A stretch of 64,000 bases of DNA. Source: Hydractinia symbiolongicarpus (taxonomy: Eukaryota > Cnidaria > Hydrozoa > Anthoathecata > Hydractiniidae). Position numbers and translations under genes: made by a program. The DNA is taken from NCBI RefSeq assembly GCF_029227915.1, contig NC_079877.1:25879851-25943850 (forward strand). Reading direction: 5' to 3'. Every line of letters starts with the position of its first letter. Positions within the stretch are counted from its first letter, which is position 1. Of the stretch, positions 51,416 to 63,264 are shown one piece after another. The notes below the pieces were generated by a model. That model was not told where the DNA came from. It saw only the letters and a list, made by a program, of their open reading frames with translations, and did not search any database.

Positions 51416-51708
51416 AGGAATGCAATATTTTTAGAAAGCAAGCTATAGCTAGCAATATTAATAAACATAAACAATATGAAAATATGCTTTTTGTAACCTT
51501 TAATGTTTCGATTCTTCATTGGCAACAATATGAGCATGCAAAGTCAAGGAAACAGACTACAAAAGTCAAGAAAAAATGAAGTATTTGCTGCAAATTAGTG
51601 ACACTTTTTAAAAGAAGAAATTTCAGCGCCTTTATTCTTCTAAAAAATCTATATGTAAATCTATATCTATATTTAATTAGTTATTTTACCCCATCATGTA
51701 GAGAATGT

Positions 51709-51929
51709 TTAAAATGTACAACAATCTGCAAAACATTGGCAAGTTTGGGAAACATAACAAAAACCTTTTAACTGTGGCATTAAGGTCAAGGTATAGGTGC
51801 TGATTCTCACATGACATTTTTTCATAAGTATTTCATTCTTTTCGTTTTTCTCTATTATATCTTTCATCATCTGCTTTAACTTTCGACGAAGTATATTCTC
51901 TGCTACACCAATCATCACAAACTCATATT
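51709..51929 (-). CDS. candidate terminal exon, unknown
   Basis: After a TTGGCTTGCAG acceptor the minus strand reads YEFVMIGVAENILRRKLKQM, MKDIIEKNEKNEILMKK, then a cysteine-rich end (CYVSQTCQCFADCCTF) and a stop. The first half looks like amphipathic coding sequence. Family unknown; the upstream exon was not identified. Confidence 0.35.
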
Positions 51930-52819
51930 CTGCAAGCCAATATTGTGAACAGGTTTGGCTGCTTATTTTAATAACTCTACAGTTTTGTCAATAAAAAAAA
52001 GGCTAGATTACTGTTTGTCAATGAAGAAAAGGCTAGATGTGTGATAATTCGTACACCTAAAATAGCTTTTATGGTGTTTAGGTGTGTGAAACTCTAAAAT
52101 TAGTCTGTGTACAAAGAATAAAATTTTGCTCATGTGATAATATCGGTTTTACGCATGCAATAAGACCTAAAAACAGCACACCAAAATTTGTTTTAATGTG
52201 TGTGATGATAATTTTCAAGCAACCTACTGCACCTATTACCCTTTTACAGTACCGTTTTAACGGTGTAACCTTTCACAATACCTTTTTGACAGTTTTCAGG
52301 TTAATCCATTAATTTTCTAGAGTAACGTTTAAATAGTTTTTAAACTAACTACTGTGCCATCATAGCATTCTACAGCACGGAAAGAGAAATTGCTCTTCAA
52401 AACTTCTAGAAACACTTGATGAAGTGCATGCTTTAGCTACTGTTGTTATCTATGCCAAATAATCTTCCAACGACTAATTGTCATTGATGAGTTATATGGG
52501 ACTCCATATCATACCTGTACAAACGTCACTTATTGTGCTTGATGCACTGTTTCTTTTACAACAACATTGATGAAAGCATTTGCTTAAGACTTCGTGAAGA
52601 AGAAATAACATGTGAAACATCAAGATGAATGTTTCCTGTTAAAACTGTTAGTTTTAGAGGACAAAAATGCGAAATACAATGCCTAAAGAACTAAAAAAGA
52701 TTGACAGCTATCCTGAATTGCATAGTAGCAAAATCAGCACCTATTTTTCCCAATATATATATATAACTTATAATTGATATTTTTTATATTTCTGAACTTT
52801 TTTACTTCAGGCCTAACAA

Positions 52820-52866
52820 AAAGGGGAGAGAGATCGCTCGTGCTCACGCAAAGACTTGCCTAACTC

Positions 52867-52902
<36 letters not shown>

Positions 52903-53325
52903 TTTAAAGTGGCTAGCCCAGAAAATCACAATAACCTATAGTTAGTGGATTGTTTCCACTGGGGGCCACTAGAACAAAAAAGAAACAAAAAATGATAAAC
53001 CTTAAACCTTAGACTGCCTCAAGAAGTGAGAAACTAGCTGAGTCATAAATTGCTCCCCTAATTTCACAAAATTTTGTCTGGCTGTGCTGTATCATTTTAT
53101 CTCACATGGAAATCAATGTTTGTTATCTTTTATCATCATTTGCATTTAAAAAAAACTTGGATATATAAAAAAGACAAGATAAAATAGACAAAAAAGATTT
53201 TGTAATAAAATAAGCGTTTATAAACTTATTCTATTTAATCAGATTGCTTGCCCAGTCTAACTTATTGTAACCTTGGAGAAGCGATCTATTGCTCGGGTGT
53301 TATTTTCTCATTCATAGGCTTGTTA
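52820..53325 (-). repeat. dispersed repeat, copy 2 (minus orientation)
   Basis: Reverse-complement relative of 46180-46530 with an inserted (AAT)n tract (52868-52903) and extra sequence. Confidence 0.6.
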
Positions 53326-53329
53326 CTTG

Positions 53330-54220
53330 TATATTTTTATTGTTTCTTTTATTTTACCTTCATAGCTTATATTTTTATATTCATATATTCCATCATTTGC
53401 TTTTTATTATTATTCTGTAACTAGTCCAGAGCTATACATTTTTTAGTTAATTTTTATTATTTTGTTGTGGGTCCACATCAGTTTTAAGATGCTAATTTAA
53501 ATTTTAACCTGCATTACTGAATAAATGAGGAGTAAAGTATCTATATGCGTTTAACCTTCAAAAGTTATGAAGGGAACACAGCTTTAATTTTGAAGCATTT
53601 CAAGGTCTTTTCAACTGCATTTTTAAAATATTTCGAGGCTATATGTCACTTGCTGGTTTTTGCCAACACCATAACACAGTCGTTACTCTGCCTGCTCTGC
53701 CCTAAAATTCTGAACTTTTTTTCAACCTTGCGATAGCATAGGTCATTGTACCACACTGTTTTTACAATCTACAGAAATGTTAAAGAACAAAGAAATGATA
53801 AACTCTAGATTGACTTTATAGTATATATAATATTGACTAATTATATACAAAGAAATTATACAAAAATTTACAAATCTCAACTTTAATGACATCATTAGCA
53901 TAAATCAGCCCCTGCCATCAGGGGTTTTTGATAGCATAATATGTGTGTACATCTTTTTCACCTTCTATAGGTATAGGTTGGTTGCCTATAGGTTGTTTTA
54001 AAAAACAAATATATTATAGTGGAAAAATGTAATTGTGCAATTAAATTTAAAAAAAAATTCATGTAAAAATACCCTAAACACTCCAAAATTTATAATTCGC
54101 GAATTTGGGTGCCAAAAAACTATGTTTATATTTTTTGTTTCAGCATTTAACAACTTCATAATTATACATGACTTACAAACAAAAACATGTCCATCGACAA
54201 GGTTTATTGCTATGTAATTT
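53330..54220. other. intergenic sequence
   Basis: No supported gene or repeat; possible upstream region of the exon at 54224. Confidence 0.3.
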
Positions 54221-54223
54221 GAT

Positions 54224-54327
54224 ATGGAATCTGATGAAAGACTGAGGTGGATAGAGACACACGTGATATCTTCATTAAAACCAACTGCTGAAGAATTAAA
54301 GCAACTGTTTGGACATGAACATTCAAG
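54224..54327 (+). CDS. candidate first coding exon, possibly axonemal dynein heavy chain
   Basis: ATG 54224 opens MESDERLRWIETHVISSLKP then TAEELKQLFGHEHSR and ends at a plausible donor, AAG followed by GTATAT. The pattern DxRLxWIExxVxxSLK-x-x-x-L is reminiscent of the start of outer-arm dynein heavy chains (DNAH9/11/17 type). No further dynein exon was found in the remaining 9.7 kb, where LINE and repeat sequence intervene. The exon call is reasonable; the name is weak. Confidence 0.35.
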
Positions 54328-55839
54328 GTATATACACAATGCTTATATCTGGATTGTTGTTAAAAACATGAGTTGTTTCTACCAAATGCTCTATCTCTAT
54401 GTGTACAAACAAAAAAGAGAATGTGTTGATAATTCTAGACATAACAGCCTGTTTATCATAAAGGATGTGTGCCTTTCTAACTGTTTTTTATCAATTTTAA
54501 ACAACTTTTACATTGTACTTTGTTTCATTGTTCATTTTGTTTCTTTATTTTTACGAAATTCTACCTGTCTTAACACTGTTAGCATTTGTGCCAGAAATTT
54601 ATGAGTGCCAACGTGAAAGCCTGCTAGAATAACGTCTTAAATTTTTTTTTAAAAATAATTAGTTTGTTTACAAAATGTCTTATTTAGTTGACACCACATT
54701 AAACTATCTGATGTTGGAAAACGACCAAAATACTATTGTATACAGATTCACCATCACAATTTGCTAAAAGAATATTAAAACTTGAATGTATCGTTTTTGC
54801 AAAAAAGTTGTGCACTGTTTAAATTGTAAAAGAAAATGCATTAAGCAGAAAAAAATTAAAGAAATATCTGTTAGCTTTCAAGTAAAACTGGGGTAAAAGC
54901 ACAATTGAATATCACCAGTTCAGGCCTGGTCGTGAAAATTTACCCCAGTGAGCGCTAAATCGCTCACGTAAATTAATCTCTGTGAGCCATCCACGTGCGA
55001 TCACAAAAGCCTGTGCAAATTAGTTTGCGTGAGTGGTCAATGAAACAAAAAGTTACGACATGCACATGCTTGATCTGTAAAATAAAACTAAAAATAATCC
55101 AGTTGTCGCTGATCAAAAATATCAACAAAAATACTCGATCGAGAGCCCCTAAAATTAGAATTTTTTTACGTTGGCAATAAAACGATTTGAGATTCATTTC
55201 AACTCATTTGCATCGGTATTGTGTCGGCAATATTTTTTTGTAGTGAAATTGTTCAGCTGGCAATATCTTTCGTCATTCACCTTTTATTAGGGCTAGACCT
55301 CTCATAAATTCGATGCACTGATCTCCTAAGACGATGACAAATGAAAATGGAGTGCAAGTCTTATTGACATACCTTCTGGATGGTGAACTTCGTTAGGTTA
55401 ATAGTTCACTGCCAACTGTCTTTTTATGTTTCTAGATGAACTTATTAGGTTAGGGCATCATTAGGTTGTATATCGCATAAGTCGCCAGTGACATGCTTCG
55501 AAAATGCTTGTCACCATCACACTTTAACATGAAGCAAAACTGTACAGGAGACTCAATTGTTAGAGTCTTCGCAGAACATCTCTTCTCACAAAACCGAGGA
55601 CAGGGCTGCCTTATTGCCTGCTGTTTCGTGTGGAAAGAACTTCTTGACTTCTTTTTAATACAATATACAATTTTTTCGATTATTATTACGAATCGAAATA
55701 TTTGTGTTTGCCGTTTCAGAGTGAAGGGTCTCCTTAAGAGACAAGAGAGGAGTTGAACGTCCTCCACCATACCTTAGTTTAAAGGGGCCATTGTGGAAGT
55801 TCCATGAAATGCCACATAGTGATGGTGTCACTTTAAAAA

Positions 55840-58800
55840 ACACCTAGTTCGGTCTGTGAACGGTTGGCGCTAGGAAGGGCATCCAGCTGTAAAACAATGC
55901 CAAAACTCTCTATTAATGGCTGTAAGAATAGTTGATCAGACAAACTGCGTAAAAGGGGCTGGAACTCTAAGGAGTGAATTTGTCGCGCAGAAGGACAGAT
56001 GTCAGGTGTGAGCATCGTCAGACCGTTACCCAGCTATCACATCACAAGGTAGATAACACTAGGTTGAGGATGGCTAGTGTAAATGTTGGTACTCTGAGAG
56101 GTAGAGCAGGTGAAGTAGTTGAAATGTTAGAACGTAGATCTGTTGATATGTGTTGTGTTCAGGAGGTTAGGTGGAGAGGAGCTTCAGTGAGATTTGTGGA
56201 AGGTAGGAGGGCAAGGTATAAGCTCTTTTGGATTGGTAATAGTGATGGATATGGAGGAGTTAGCATATTTGTTGCAGAGAAGTGGGTAGAAAAAGTAATA
56301 GATGTTATGCGTGTTAATAGTCGTATTATAGTGATAAAGTTTTTGATAGGTAATAGGATTGTCACTTTTCTGTTGGTGTATGCTCCACAGTGTGGACTCA
56401 GTGAGGAAGATAAAGATAAGTTTTATGATGAGTTAATAGCAGTCACATCAAAGTTTGGAGACACTGAACTTGTCATGGTGGGCGGCAACTTTAATGGTCA
56501 TGTTGGGAAGTCATCTGAAGGTTATAGAGGTGTGCATGGAGGCTATGGGAGCAGAAATAAGGAAGGGGAGAGATTGCTTGAGTTTGGAATGGCAACGGAC
56601 ATGGTGGTTTGCAACACATCATTCAGTAAGAGACAGAGTAGGCTGATAACATATGAGTCAGGTGGTTGTAAGACACAGACGTGAAAGTTATATCGGGGGA
56701 AGAGTGTGTTTCCCAGCATAGGTTGCTGGTTTGTGATATTATCTTGAAGAGTGTCAAAGAAGCCAAGGGAAAGTACAGGCCCCGTCGAAAAGTCTGGAAG
56801 CTGAAGGAAGAGATTGTAGCAAGACAATTTAGTGCAAAAGTTCAGCAGTTAGCCCACAATGGTCAATGTGATAGTGGCAATGTTGAGAGTACTTGGACTA
56901 CTTTGAAGAATTGTCTTCTAGAAGCTTCTGATGATACCTGTGGGTGGAAGAAAGGACCAGCTAGACATTGACAGACCTGGTGGTGGAATAATGAGGTTGA
57001 CCAGTGTATAAAGGAAAAGAGGAAACTTTGGAAAGAGTGGAAGTCAGGTGGTAGTAAAAATATTTACTTAGAAGCTAAGCATTGCGCTCGTACAGCAGTG
57101 TATAAGGCAAAATCAGAAGCAGAGAGAAACAGATTTGCAGATGTGTTAAGAAGGGAAGACCAGCGCAATGAGGTATTCAAGATAGCAAAGCAAATGAAGA
57201 AGACTAATCAAGATGTTGTAGGTGAGAAGTGTATATGTAATGATGAAAGTGTTTTGGCTAGCACAGAGGAAGAGAAAAGGGTAGCTTGGAAGAATCATTA
57301 TCAGAGGTTGCTTAACACTGAGTTTGATTGGGACGAGGATAATTTGTCTGATGATGATGTTGTAGAAGGGCCAGCTATGCAGATCAAGACAGAGTGGGTA
57401 GTGGAGGCTATTAGGAAATTGAAGATTAGCAAGGCTGCAGGAGTATCAGGTATTGTTGCAGAGATGGTAAAAGCATCTGGGTATATTGGAGTTGAGCTTA
57501 TTACAAGTCTTGCTAATCAGATTATAAAGGATGGTGCTATTCCGAGTGAGTAGCAGTCGAGTGTAATAGTGAATTGTTTCAAGGGCAAGGGTGATGCATT
57601 AGAAAGAGGTCACTATAGAGGTTTGAAGTTGGTTGATCAAGTAATGAAAGTTATTGAAAGAGTGATTGATAAGTTACTTAGAGAATGCAATTTGGTTTTG
57701 TTCCAGGGCGTGGCACTACATATGCAATATTTTTACTCAGACAGCTTCAGGAAAAGTATTTAGGAAAGATAAAGAATCTCTATTTTGCCTTTGTAGATTT
57801 AGAGAAAGCTTTCGATAGAGTGCCACGTAAAGTTATTTGGTGGGCTATGAAAAAATTAGGTGTGGATTAGTGGCTAGTTACGATGGTACAGTCTATGTAC
57901 AGAAATGCTAGAAGTCGTGTCAGGATTAATGATTCACTTAGTGATGAATTTAGTGTAAATGTTGGTGTACATCAGGGTTCTGTACTTTGTCCTTTGTTGT
58001 TTATTCTACTCTTAGAAGCGCTGTCGATGGAGTTCAGAACAGGTTGTCCATGGGAGTTATTGTATGCAGATGATTTGGTTCTCATAGCAGAGTCGATGGA
58101 AGAATTAGTTAAAAAGTTTGAGAAGTGGAAGAAAGGACTAGAAGAGAAAGGGCTAAAGGTAAACACAGCAAAGTCTAAAGTCATGATTAGTAGCATTGCA
58201 GCCAAGTGTGACCTTGTAGTTGGAAAGTGGCCTTGTGGAGTTTGCAGGAAAGGGGTTGGTAGTAACTCAATTTTTTGTCAGACTTGCAAGCATTGGGTAC
58301 ATAAGAAGTGCAGTAGTATTAGTGGAAGGTTAAGAGCTGACATACAGTTTGTATGCAAGCGTTGCAAAGGTGAGATTATAGAGAATGAAGTATTTCCAGC
58401 TTTAATGATGTACAACAGTGGCTTGTTAGAGATAGTTGAGAACTTCTGTTACTTAGGTGATATGTTGGGCAGTGAAGGGGGTGTTGGAAGAAGTGTTACT
58501 TGCAGGATAGGTTCTGCTTGGAAAAAGTTCAGAGAGTTACTTCCTTTGTTGACTAGCAGAGTCCTGTCAATTGAGGTAAAAGGTAGGTTGTATGAGGCCT
58601 GTGTAAGAAGTGTTATGTTGTACGGTAGTGAGACATGGGCAGTGAAGCAGGAAGATCTTGACCGTTTAGAAAGGAGTGATATGAGAATGGTTAGGTGGAT
58701 GTGTAACGCCAGTCTGAGAGACAGAAAGAGTTCAGATGAGCTAAGAAGCAGGCTAAGTCTCCTTAGAATTAAAGATGTTATCCAGATAAGAAGATTGAAT

Positions 58801-59055
58801 TGGCTGGGGCACGTGGAAAGAATGGAGGAGGATAATTGGGTAAGAAAGTGTAGAGACTTGATAGTTCCTGGGGCAAAGCCCAGAGGCAGACCGAGAAAGA
58901 CTTGGCAGGAGGTTATAAGAACAGACTTGATACAGAGGAAGTTGAGTTTAGATCTAACACAGTCTAGATCAGATTGGAAGAGGGTCATTAATATACCCTG
59001 TCCAACCCATGCTAGCATGGAAAACGGACGTTAAGCCGAGAATGATGATGATGTC
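55840..59055 (+). mobile_element. near full-length RTE-like non-LTR retrotransposon
   Basis: The 5' untranslated part begins around 55840 (CTAGGAAGGGCATCCAGCTG), followed by endonuclease, reverse transcriptase and a C-terminal basic domain, then a short (ATG)n tail at 59041-59053. The endonuclease resembles that of RTE/BovB elements. A truncated copy with a clear target-site duplication is at 47823-48243. I could not define a target-site duplication for this copy. Confidence 0.8.
55974..59034 (+). pseudogene. LINE endonuclease-reverse transcriptase ORF, broken
   Basis: Part 1 (55974-56684): AP-type endonuclease with NVGTLRGRAGEVVEML, VDMCCVQEVRWRG and VMVGGNFNGHVG, where the family has GDFN, so a catalytic aspartate is asparagine. 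The frame then shifts near 56680. Part 2 (56681-57551) carries linker and early RT, with stops at ~56971 and ~57551. A second shift near 57690 leads to the RT core: FGFVPGRGTTYAIFLLRQL, FVDLEKAFDRVPRK, a stop at ~57870, then HQGSVLCPLLFILLLEAL and LLYADDLVLIAE, keeping the YADD site. A PHD/RING-like zinc finger (CGVCRKG ... CQTCKHWVHKKC ... CKRC, ~58234-58370) and the RGRPRKTW tail follow. It cannot make a whole protein but could be an old source for RNA. Confidence 0.85.
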
Positions 59056-59059
59056 GCCT

Positions 59060-60330
59060 GACCGGGTCAGTAACATAGCGAGGGTTGAATTTTTTTTTTC
59101 GGTCACCGTTACAAAAAAAAATTTCGTTCTGCAGATGCAGGAATGCCAGGCTTAAAACGAAACCCAATAAAAATGAATTTTGTAAAACGTATTAACCACA
59201 AGTGCAAAGTTGAACGCGATGATGTGTTGCCAGATTTGCTATATTTTTAAAACTTTATTCAACATGTTTTTTCTTTGGTATACATCACAAGAACATTCGT
59301 CCGAAAGCTGTATTAAGGTACAGGGCACCTAACCTCTCCCATGTTCTGGTTATATTTAACTTGCATGGGTGCGCACTCTTCTCACAGTATTCTCTGTGAC
59401 GATGAAAGTTGTACTGACTTGTCGCATGGTTCCAAATGGTCTTCTGTCTTTCGTTTGAGTCTCAGTGTAATGCACCAGCCAAGCATAAGAGTGTCAGCTT
59501 GAAGGAAAGGAGCCAACCTTAATATTCTCTTTACCTCATGTTCTTCATAATAACACAATCGTTCTTCATAAGCTTTGTGTTTTTGGTGGCGCTTATTTAG
59601 TAGATTCTCTTAAAATGTAAAAAAAAAGATCGTAGGATCTCTAGAAAATTTTGGTAAATAGTCTCCTACGTGAGCGATAAATCGCTCACGTAAACCTCTT
59701 TGCGCGTGTGTGGGCGTGTGCGTGTGCGATCGCACGCGTCTCCTGACCAGGCCTGCAGTTACACAGTTTGTAAAACATAATTTTTAAAAAACAAAACCTG
59801 CCTGTGTAACCTGTCTATATGTGTCAAAATCTGTCACAGTTTTGCAGCCCAACTGCTTTTTAAACTAAATAACTATAATTGTAGATGGCAGAATTATTTC
59901 AGTTTTTTTGTCTATTCCTATACTAACCTTGCATTTCTATTGAAACAAATTAACAAATCTATGAAAATGCTTCATAAGAAACTTTTGTTTTATTTTTTAA
60001 GATTTTACTTTCTATATTATTCTATATTATATTCGGAAATACTGATGTCAACCTCTTTCGCAGGCGACAATACCCAATAAGGTTTATTTCTATTTTTATA
60101 AAATTTAACTTATAGACTTATAAACTTATAGAATATAAATATTCTTAAGTTTTATGGAGATAGTGTAATTTCACTATATGATGTCATGTAACAACCTTAT
60201 GGCTAAATAAAGAACCTTATTTTGTTTGCACACTAATTTAATCGTATTCTATTGTTATTATTGTGTGTGATAATAATAAAATATGATGAAGTCTTTTGTT
60301 TTTACATGTAATGTATAAAAAAGCTGTTGT
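59060..60330. other. intergenic sequence right of the LINE
   Basis: Only the right end of the possible transposon (59660-59752) is recognised. Confidence 0.3.
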
Positions 60331-60518
60331 TTAAAAGTGCTAATTGCCATTAAGGGTATTAAAATTATTCATTTTAATGATACATTTATACAACATCCTT
60401 CGCATTGGAATGCAATTGTAGTTTGGGACCTGGATCGTGATGCCAGGCAGTAAGATTAAACAATAACAGGCGGGACAGATACATGTGCAGATACAAAAAT
60501 AGTAATAACCCCAGCGTG

Positions 60519-60726
60519 TGCACTTAAATGGTATGAGGCACTCACAATGACATGTACATCGGGCTGCACTCTGTTGTGAGTGTCTCCCACAGCATATCTC
60601 GTTATTCTCTTCATCATAATGCACTTGAATGGTTATGACACACTCACAATGACATATATATCTTGGCCGCACTGCAATTGTGAGTGTCTTCCACAGCATT
60701 ACATCCTCATATCTCATTATTCTCTT
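60519..60726. repeat. tandem duplication of ~105 bp, cysteine-coding in one frame
   Basis: GCACTTAAATGGTATGAGGC to GTTATTCTCTT is repeated as GCACTTGAATGGTTATGACA to ATTATTCTCTT. The minus frame gives CHCEC-containing repeats within a 125-codon ORF (60717-60340), but no family or start context supports a gene. Confidence 0.5.
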
Positions 60727-60729
60727 ATA

Positions 60730-62740
60730 AATTAATAATATCTGTCCAAATTTTTGGCTGACTTAGGAAGCATATCCCCAAATTGTCCCAAATTAGCACA
60801 AGCATAACACAGGAAAATCTAGGTGAGAAAAATGTTTCCATAGAATACACAACGATCTATATACAAAGAGAGCAGCTCAACTACAAAATGTTAAGAAAAA
60901 CTATACGAAACGTATATCCCACAACTTATGGAAATTATTTAGGTTAGCCATGTTAGGACACCAATGCTTATGCACTCCATCTGAAAGATGTATATATCGC
61001 TGGTAACAATCACGGGACTGGAAAGGGTCAGTCTTGGAACTTTTAATTGTCATGTTAAGGGTACCATTACATGAAGAGAAGCAAAAATCAGATGGAGATG
61101 GGCTGTTTTAATTGGACAAACATACTCTGATACTCGTAAAAGGCCAAAATATGCAAACAGCATTAGAAATTTCCTCATAGGTTTCAGAAGGTACAGCTGT
61201 TAAAATTGCAATAAGCACTTTGTGGATTAATTTGAATGAGGAAAATGTTAATGTTAAATATATCAAATTACACCAAACATACTAGAGAAGCTCTCACATT
61301 CCATAGCCTTGTGATCTTATTAAAATTGGCAATATTGGTACACCAGTTTTCTAAAACCTTGTGACTAATAAGTGAATATATCTGCTAATAACAGTCACTA
61401 GACCAACCTTATCACTGCATTTTAGGAATACATTAAGTGTGGCACTGACATATTTCTGAGTCACAAATTCACCACTTTGCAGAACAAACCAGAGAACAAG
61501 GAACCAAACCTCAAAATGAAAAGTAATGAGCAAATGCATTTATGGGACAAATGCGTCCACAAATCTTTGCTAACGGATCTGATGGCCAGCTCAAAGTGGA
61601 TCGGTTTTTAAACTTTTGTTGTTTATGCAAGGAATGTTATTGTCCTTTAAAGGGAACCCAAGATATAAAATAATGTTGGCTTATATTATAGAGCTTAAAA
61701 AGTTAGCTAACAAGTCTTTTAAATTTTTTTAGAAGCTCTTCTCGCTCTCAAGATATTCACATTTAAAGATTTTCAGATTTAATTATGCTGCATGAATTAT
61801 GATGTCACATTTCAGTAATAGCAAATTTGACATTTTCTTTCATCAGTAAATTTAGACCTGTTAGGTGTGTGCATTCAAACTTTATCAATGCATAGATATT
61901 ATAAAGGTTAATTGATTAACATAATTTTTTTTACTAAAATAAGACTTGTTTGCTATTATGGGCTATTATGTGGCGCAGGTTATGTGATAAGTTTTACATT
62001 TTCTGTCATTTGTTTTGAAATTTAAAGTTTATACATTTAATGAAGAAAATAGTATATACCAACAGGATAAAATGCGTACATTAATATAACTGCATAACCG
62101 ATCCTATATCTACGTAATCTTACTTCAACTACATGATTAATTTTTTTCACATAGTGAAATTGCTGTAACTTTCTTTTGCTTGCCAATGCTAATATTACGA
62201 GCTCTCTCTGAAACACAATTCTGGAAATCATTATTCTTTTGTGTTGAATGTAATTCTAATCTATTTATATCTTTGCAATCACATTGTGCACATTGAAATA
62301 AAATGGTAATAGAGCAATATAGCAGGTATCATTTTTAGGTTTAATTGACATGTATTTCACAACCTAGTGCCCAGGACATAATTATTAATTCTTGCTAAAA
62401 ATATTGAAAAATGTTAAAGTTGAAGTATAGATGATAATATATTTTTTTATCTTTGCTACCTTCAAGCAACAGGTGGCCACTGAAAATATGAAAAAAAAAT
62501 ATAAAATACAATAAATGAGACACTTGCAACTATCTCCTCCTCGTTGCCGCCATTCATTTTATCATCCACGCTGTGATTCCTGGAAATAATGGATCACAAA
62601 ATTATATAAACATTAGAAAAGAACGTTCCGTACATCGCTGTTACAGACAATACGTGATAATTATTATGTTGTTTATTTTTATGCCAAAAAACTGAAATAT
62701 ACATAAAAAACAGAGATTTTACTTTAGGTTTATAACCTGA
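60730..62740. other. intergenic sequence, no supported gene
   Basis: Short ORFs only (61351-61539 and 62037-62231 on the minus strand), with no homology recognised. Confidence 0.3.
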
Positions 62741-62804
62741 TAGCGTGTTTTTTTTATTTGTTTGTTTAATCACAGGAAGAAAGAGTTATTATTGGCTGAA
62801 ACTA

Positions 62805-63014
62805 ATGTCTACAAATAAAAAGAAAATAGCATTGTCTGATTCAGTACTGTCGACATTAGCAGAAGATCGACTTGTTCAAATTAATTTTAAATTCATTATT
62901 ATTTTGGCAATCGGAGAAAAGGAAGTTTTGACTGAGAGAGTTGCTAGTTCAGACATTCGGTTCTCGTGTTTGGGGTTCACAAGTTTAAACGTCCCCCACT
63001 TGTTTCCAGCATGA
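62805..63014 (+). CDS. weak candidate ORF, unknown
   Basis: ATG 62805 opens MSTNKKKIALSDSVLSTLAE then DRLVQINFKFIIILAIGEKE and ends at 63014. The first 25 residues look coding-like and an AG acceptor (TTAATCACAG) lies 27 bases upstream of the ATG. Nothing further supports it. Confidence 0.2.
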   Translation: MSTNKKKIALSDSVLSTLAEDRLVQINFKFIIILAIGEKEVLTERVASSDIRFSCLGFTSLNVPHLFPA

Positions 63015-63089
63015 AAAAAAAATGACACAGAATACACGCACATGTTTATAAAATGATTAGCGTAAATAAAAATACGCTGAAATTTTTTC

Positions 63090-63260
63090 TAACACAATGC
63101 GGGTTATGCAAAGGTGCGGGTAAGTAAAACACATTTAATGAAATTTTATGCGGGTTATAGGAATGTGCCGGCTATCTGATAGCATCTAGTTTATAACTCC
63201 CTAAAAAAGCTGAACTGCGGGTTATACGATGTGCGGGTTCCGGAAAATACGGTAGCCTTA
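63090..63260 (+). repeat. GCGGGTTAT-iterated transposon-like end
   Basis: GCGGGTTATGC, GTGCGGGTAAG, GCGGGTTATAGG and GCGGGTTATACGATGTGCGG repeat irregularly before CCGGAAAATACGGTA. Such iterations occur at ends of DNA transposons, but no partner end is found. Confidence 0.35.
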
Positions 63261-63264
63261 TCGT

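Larger units (their letters stand above)
54927..59752. mobile_element. possible DNA transposon ends around the LINE
   Basis: CAGGCCTGGTCGTGA at the left and TCTCCTGACCAGGCCTG at the right are inverted, with a 5-base direct flank CAGTT on both sides. Just inside each end is a GTGAGCGxTAAATCGCTCACGT palindrome (about 54957 and 59673). If this is one element of about 1.7 kb, the LINE at 55.84-59.05 kb is nested in it. No transposase is seen. Confidence 0.4.
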
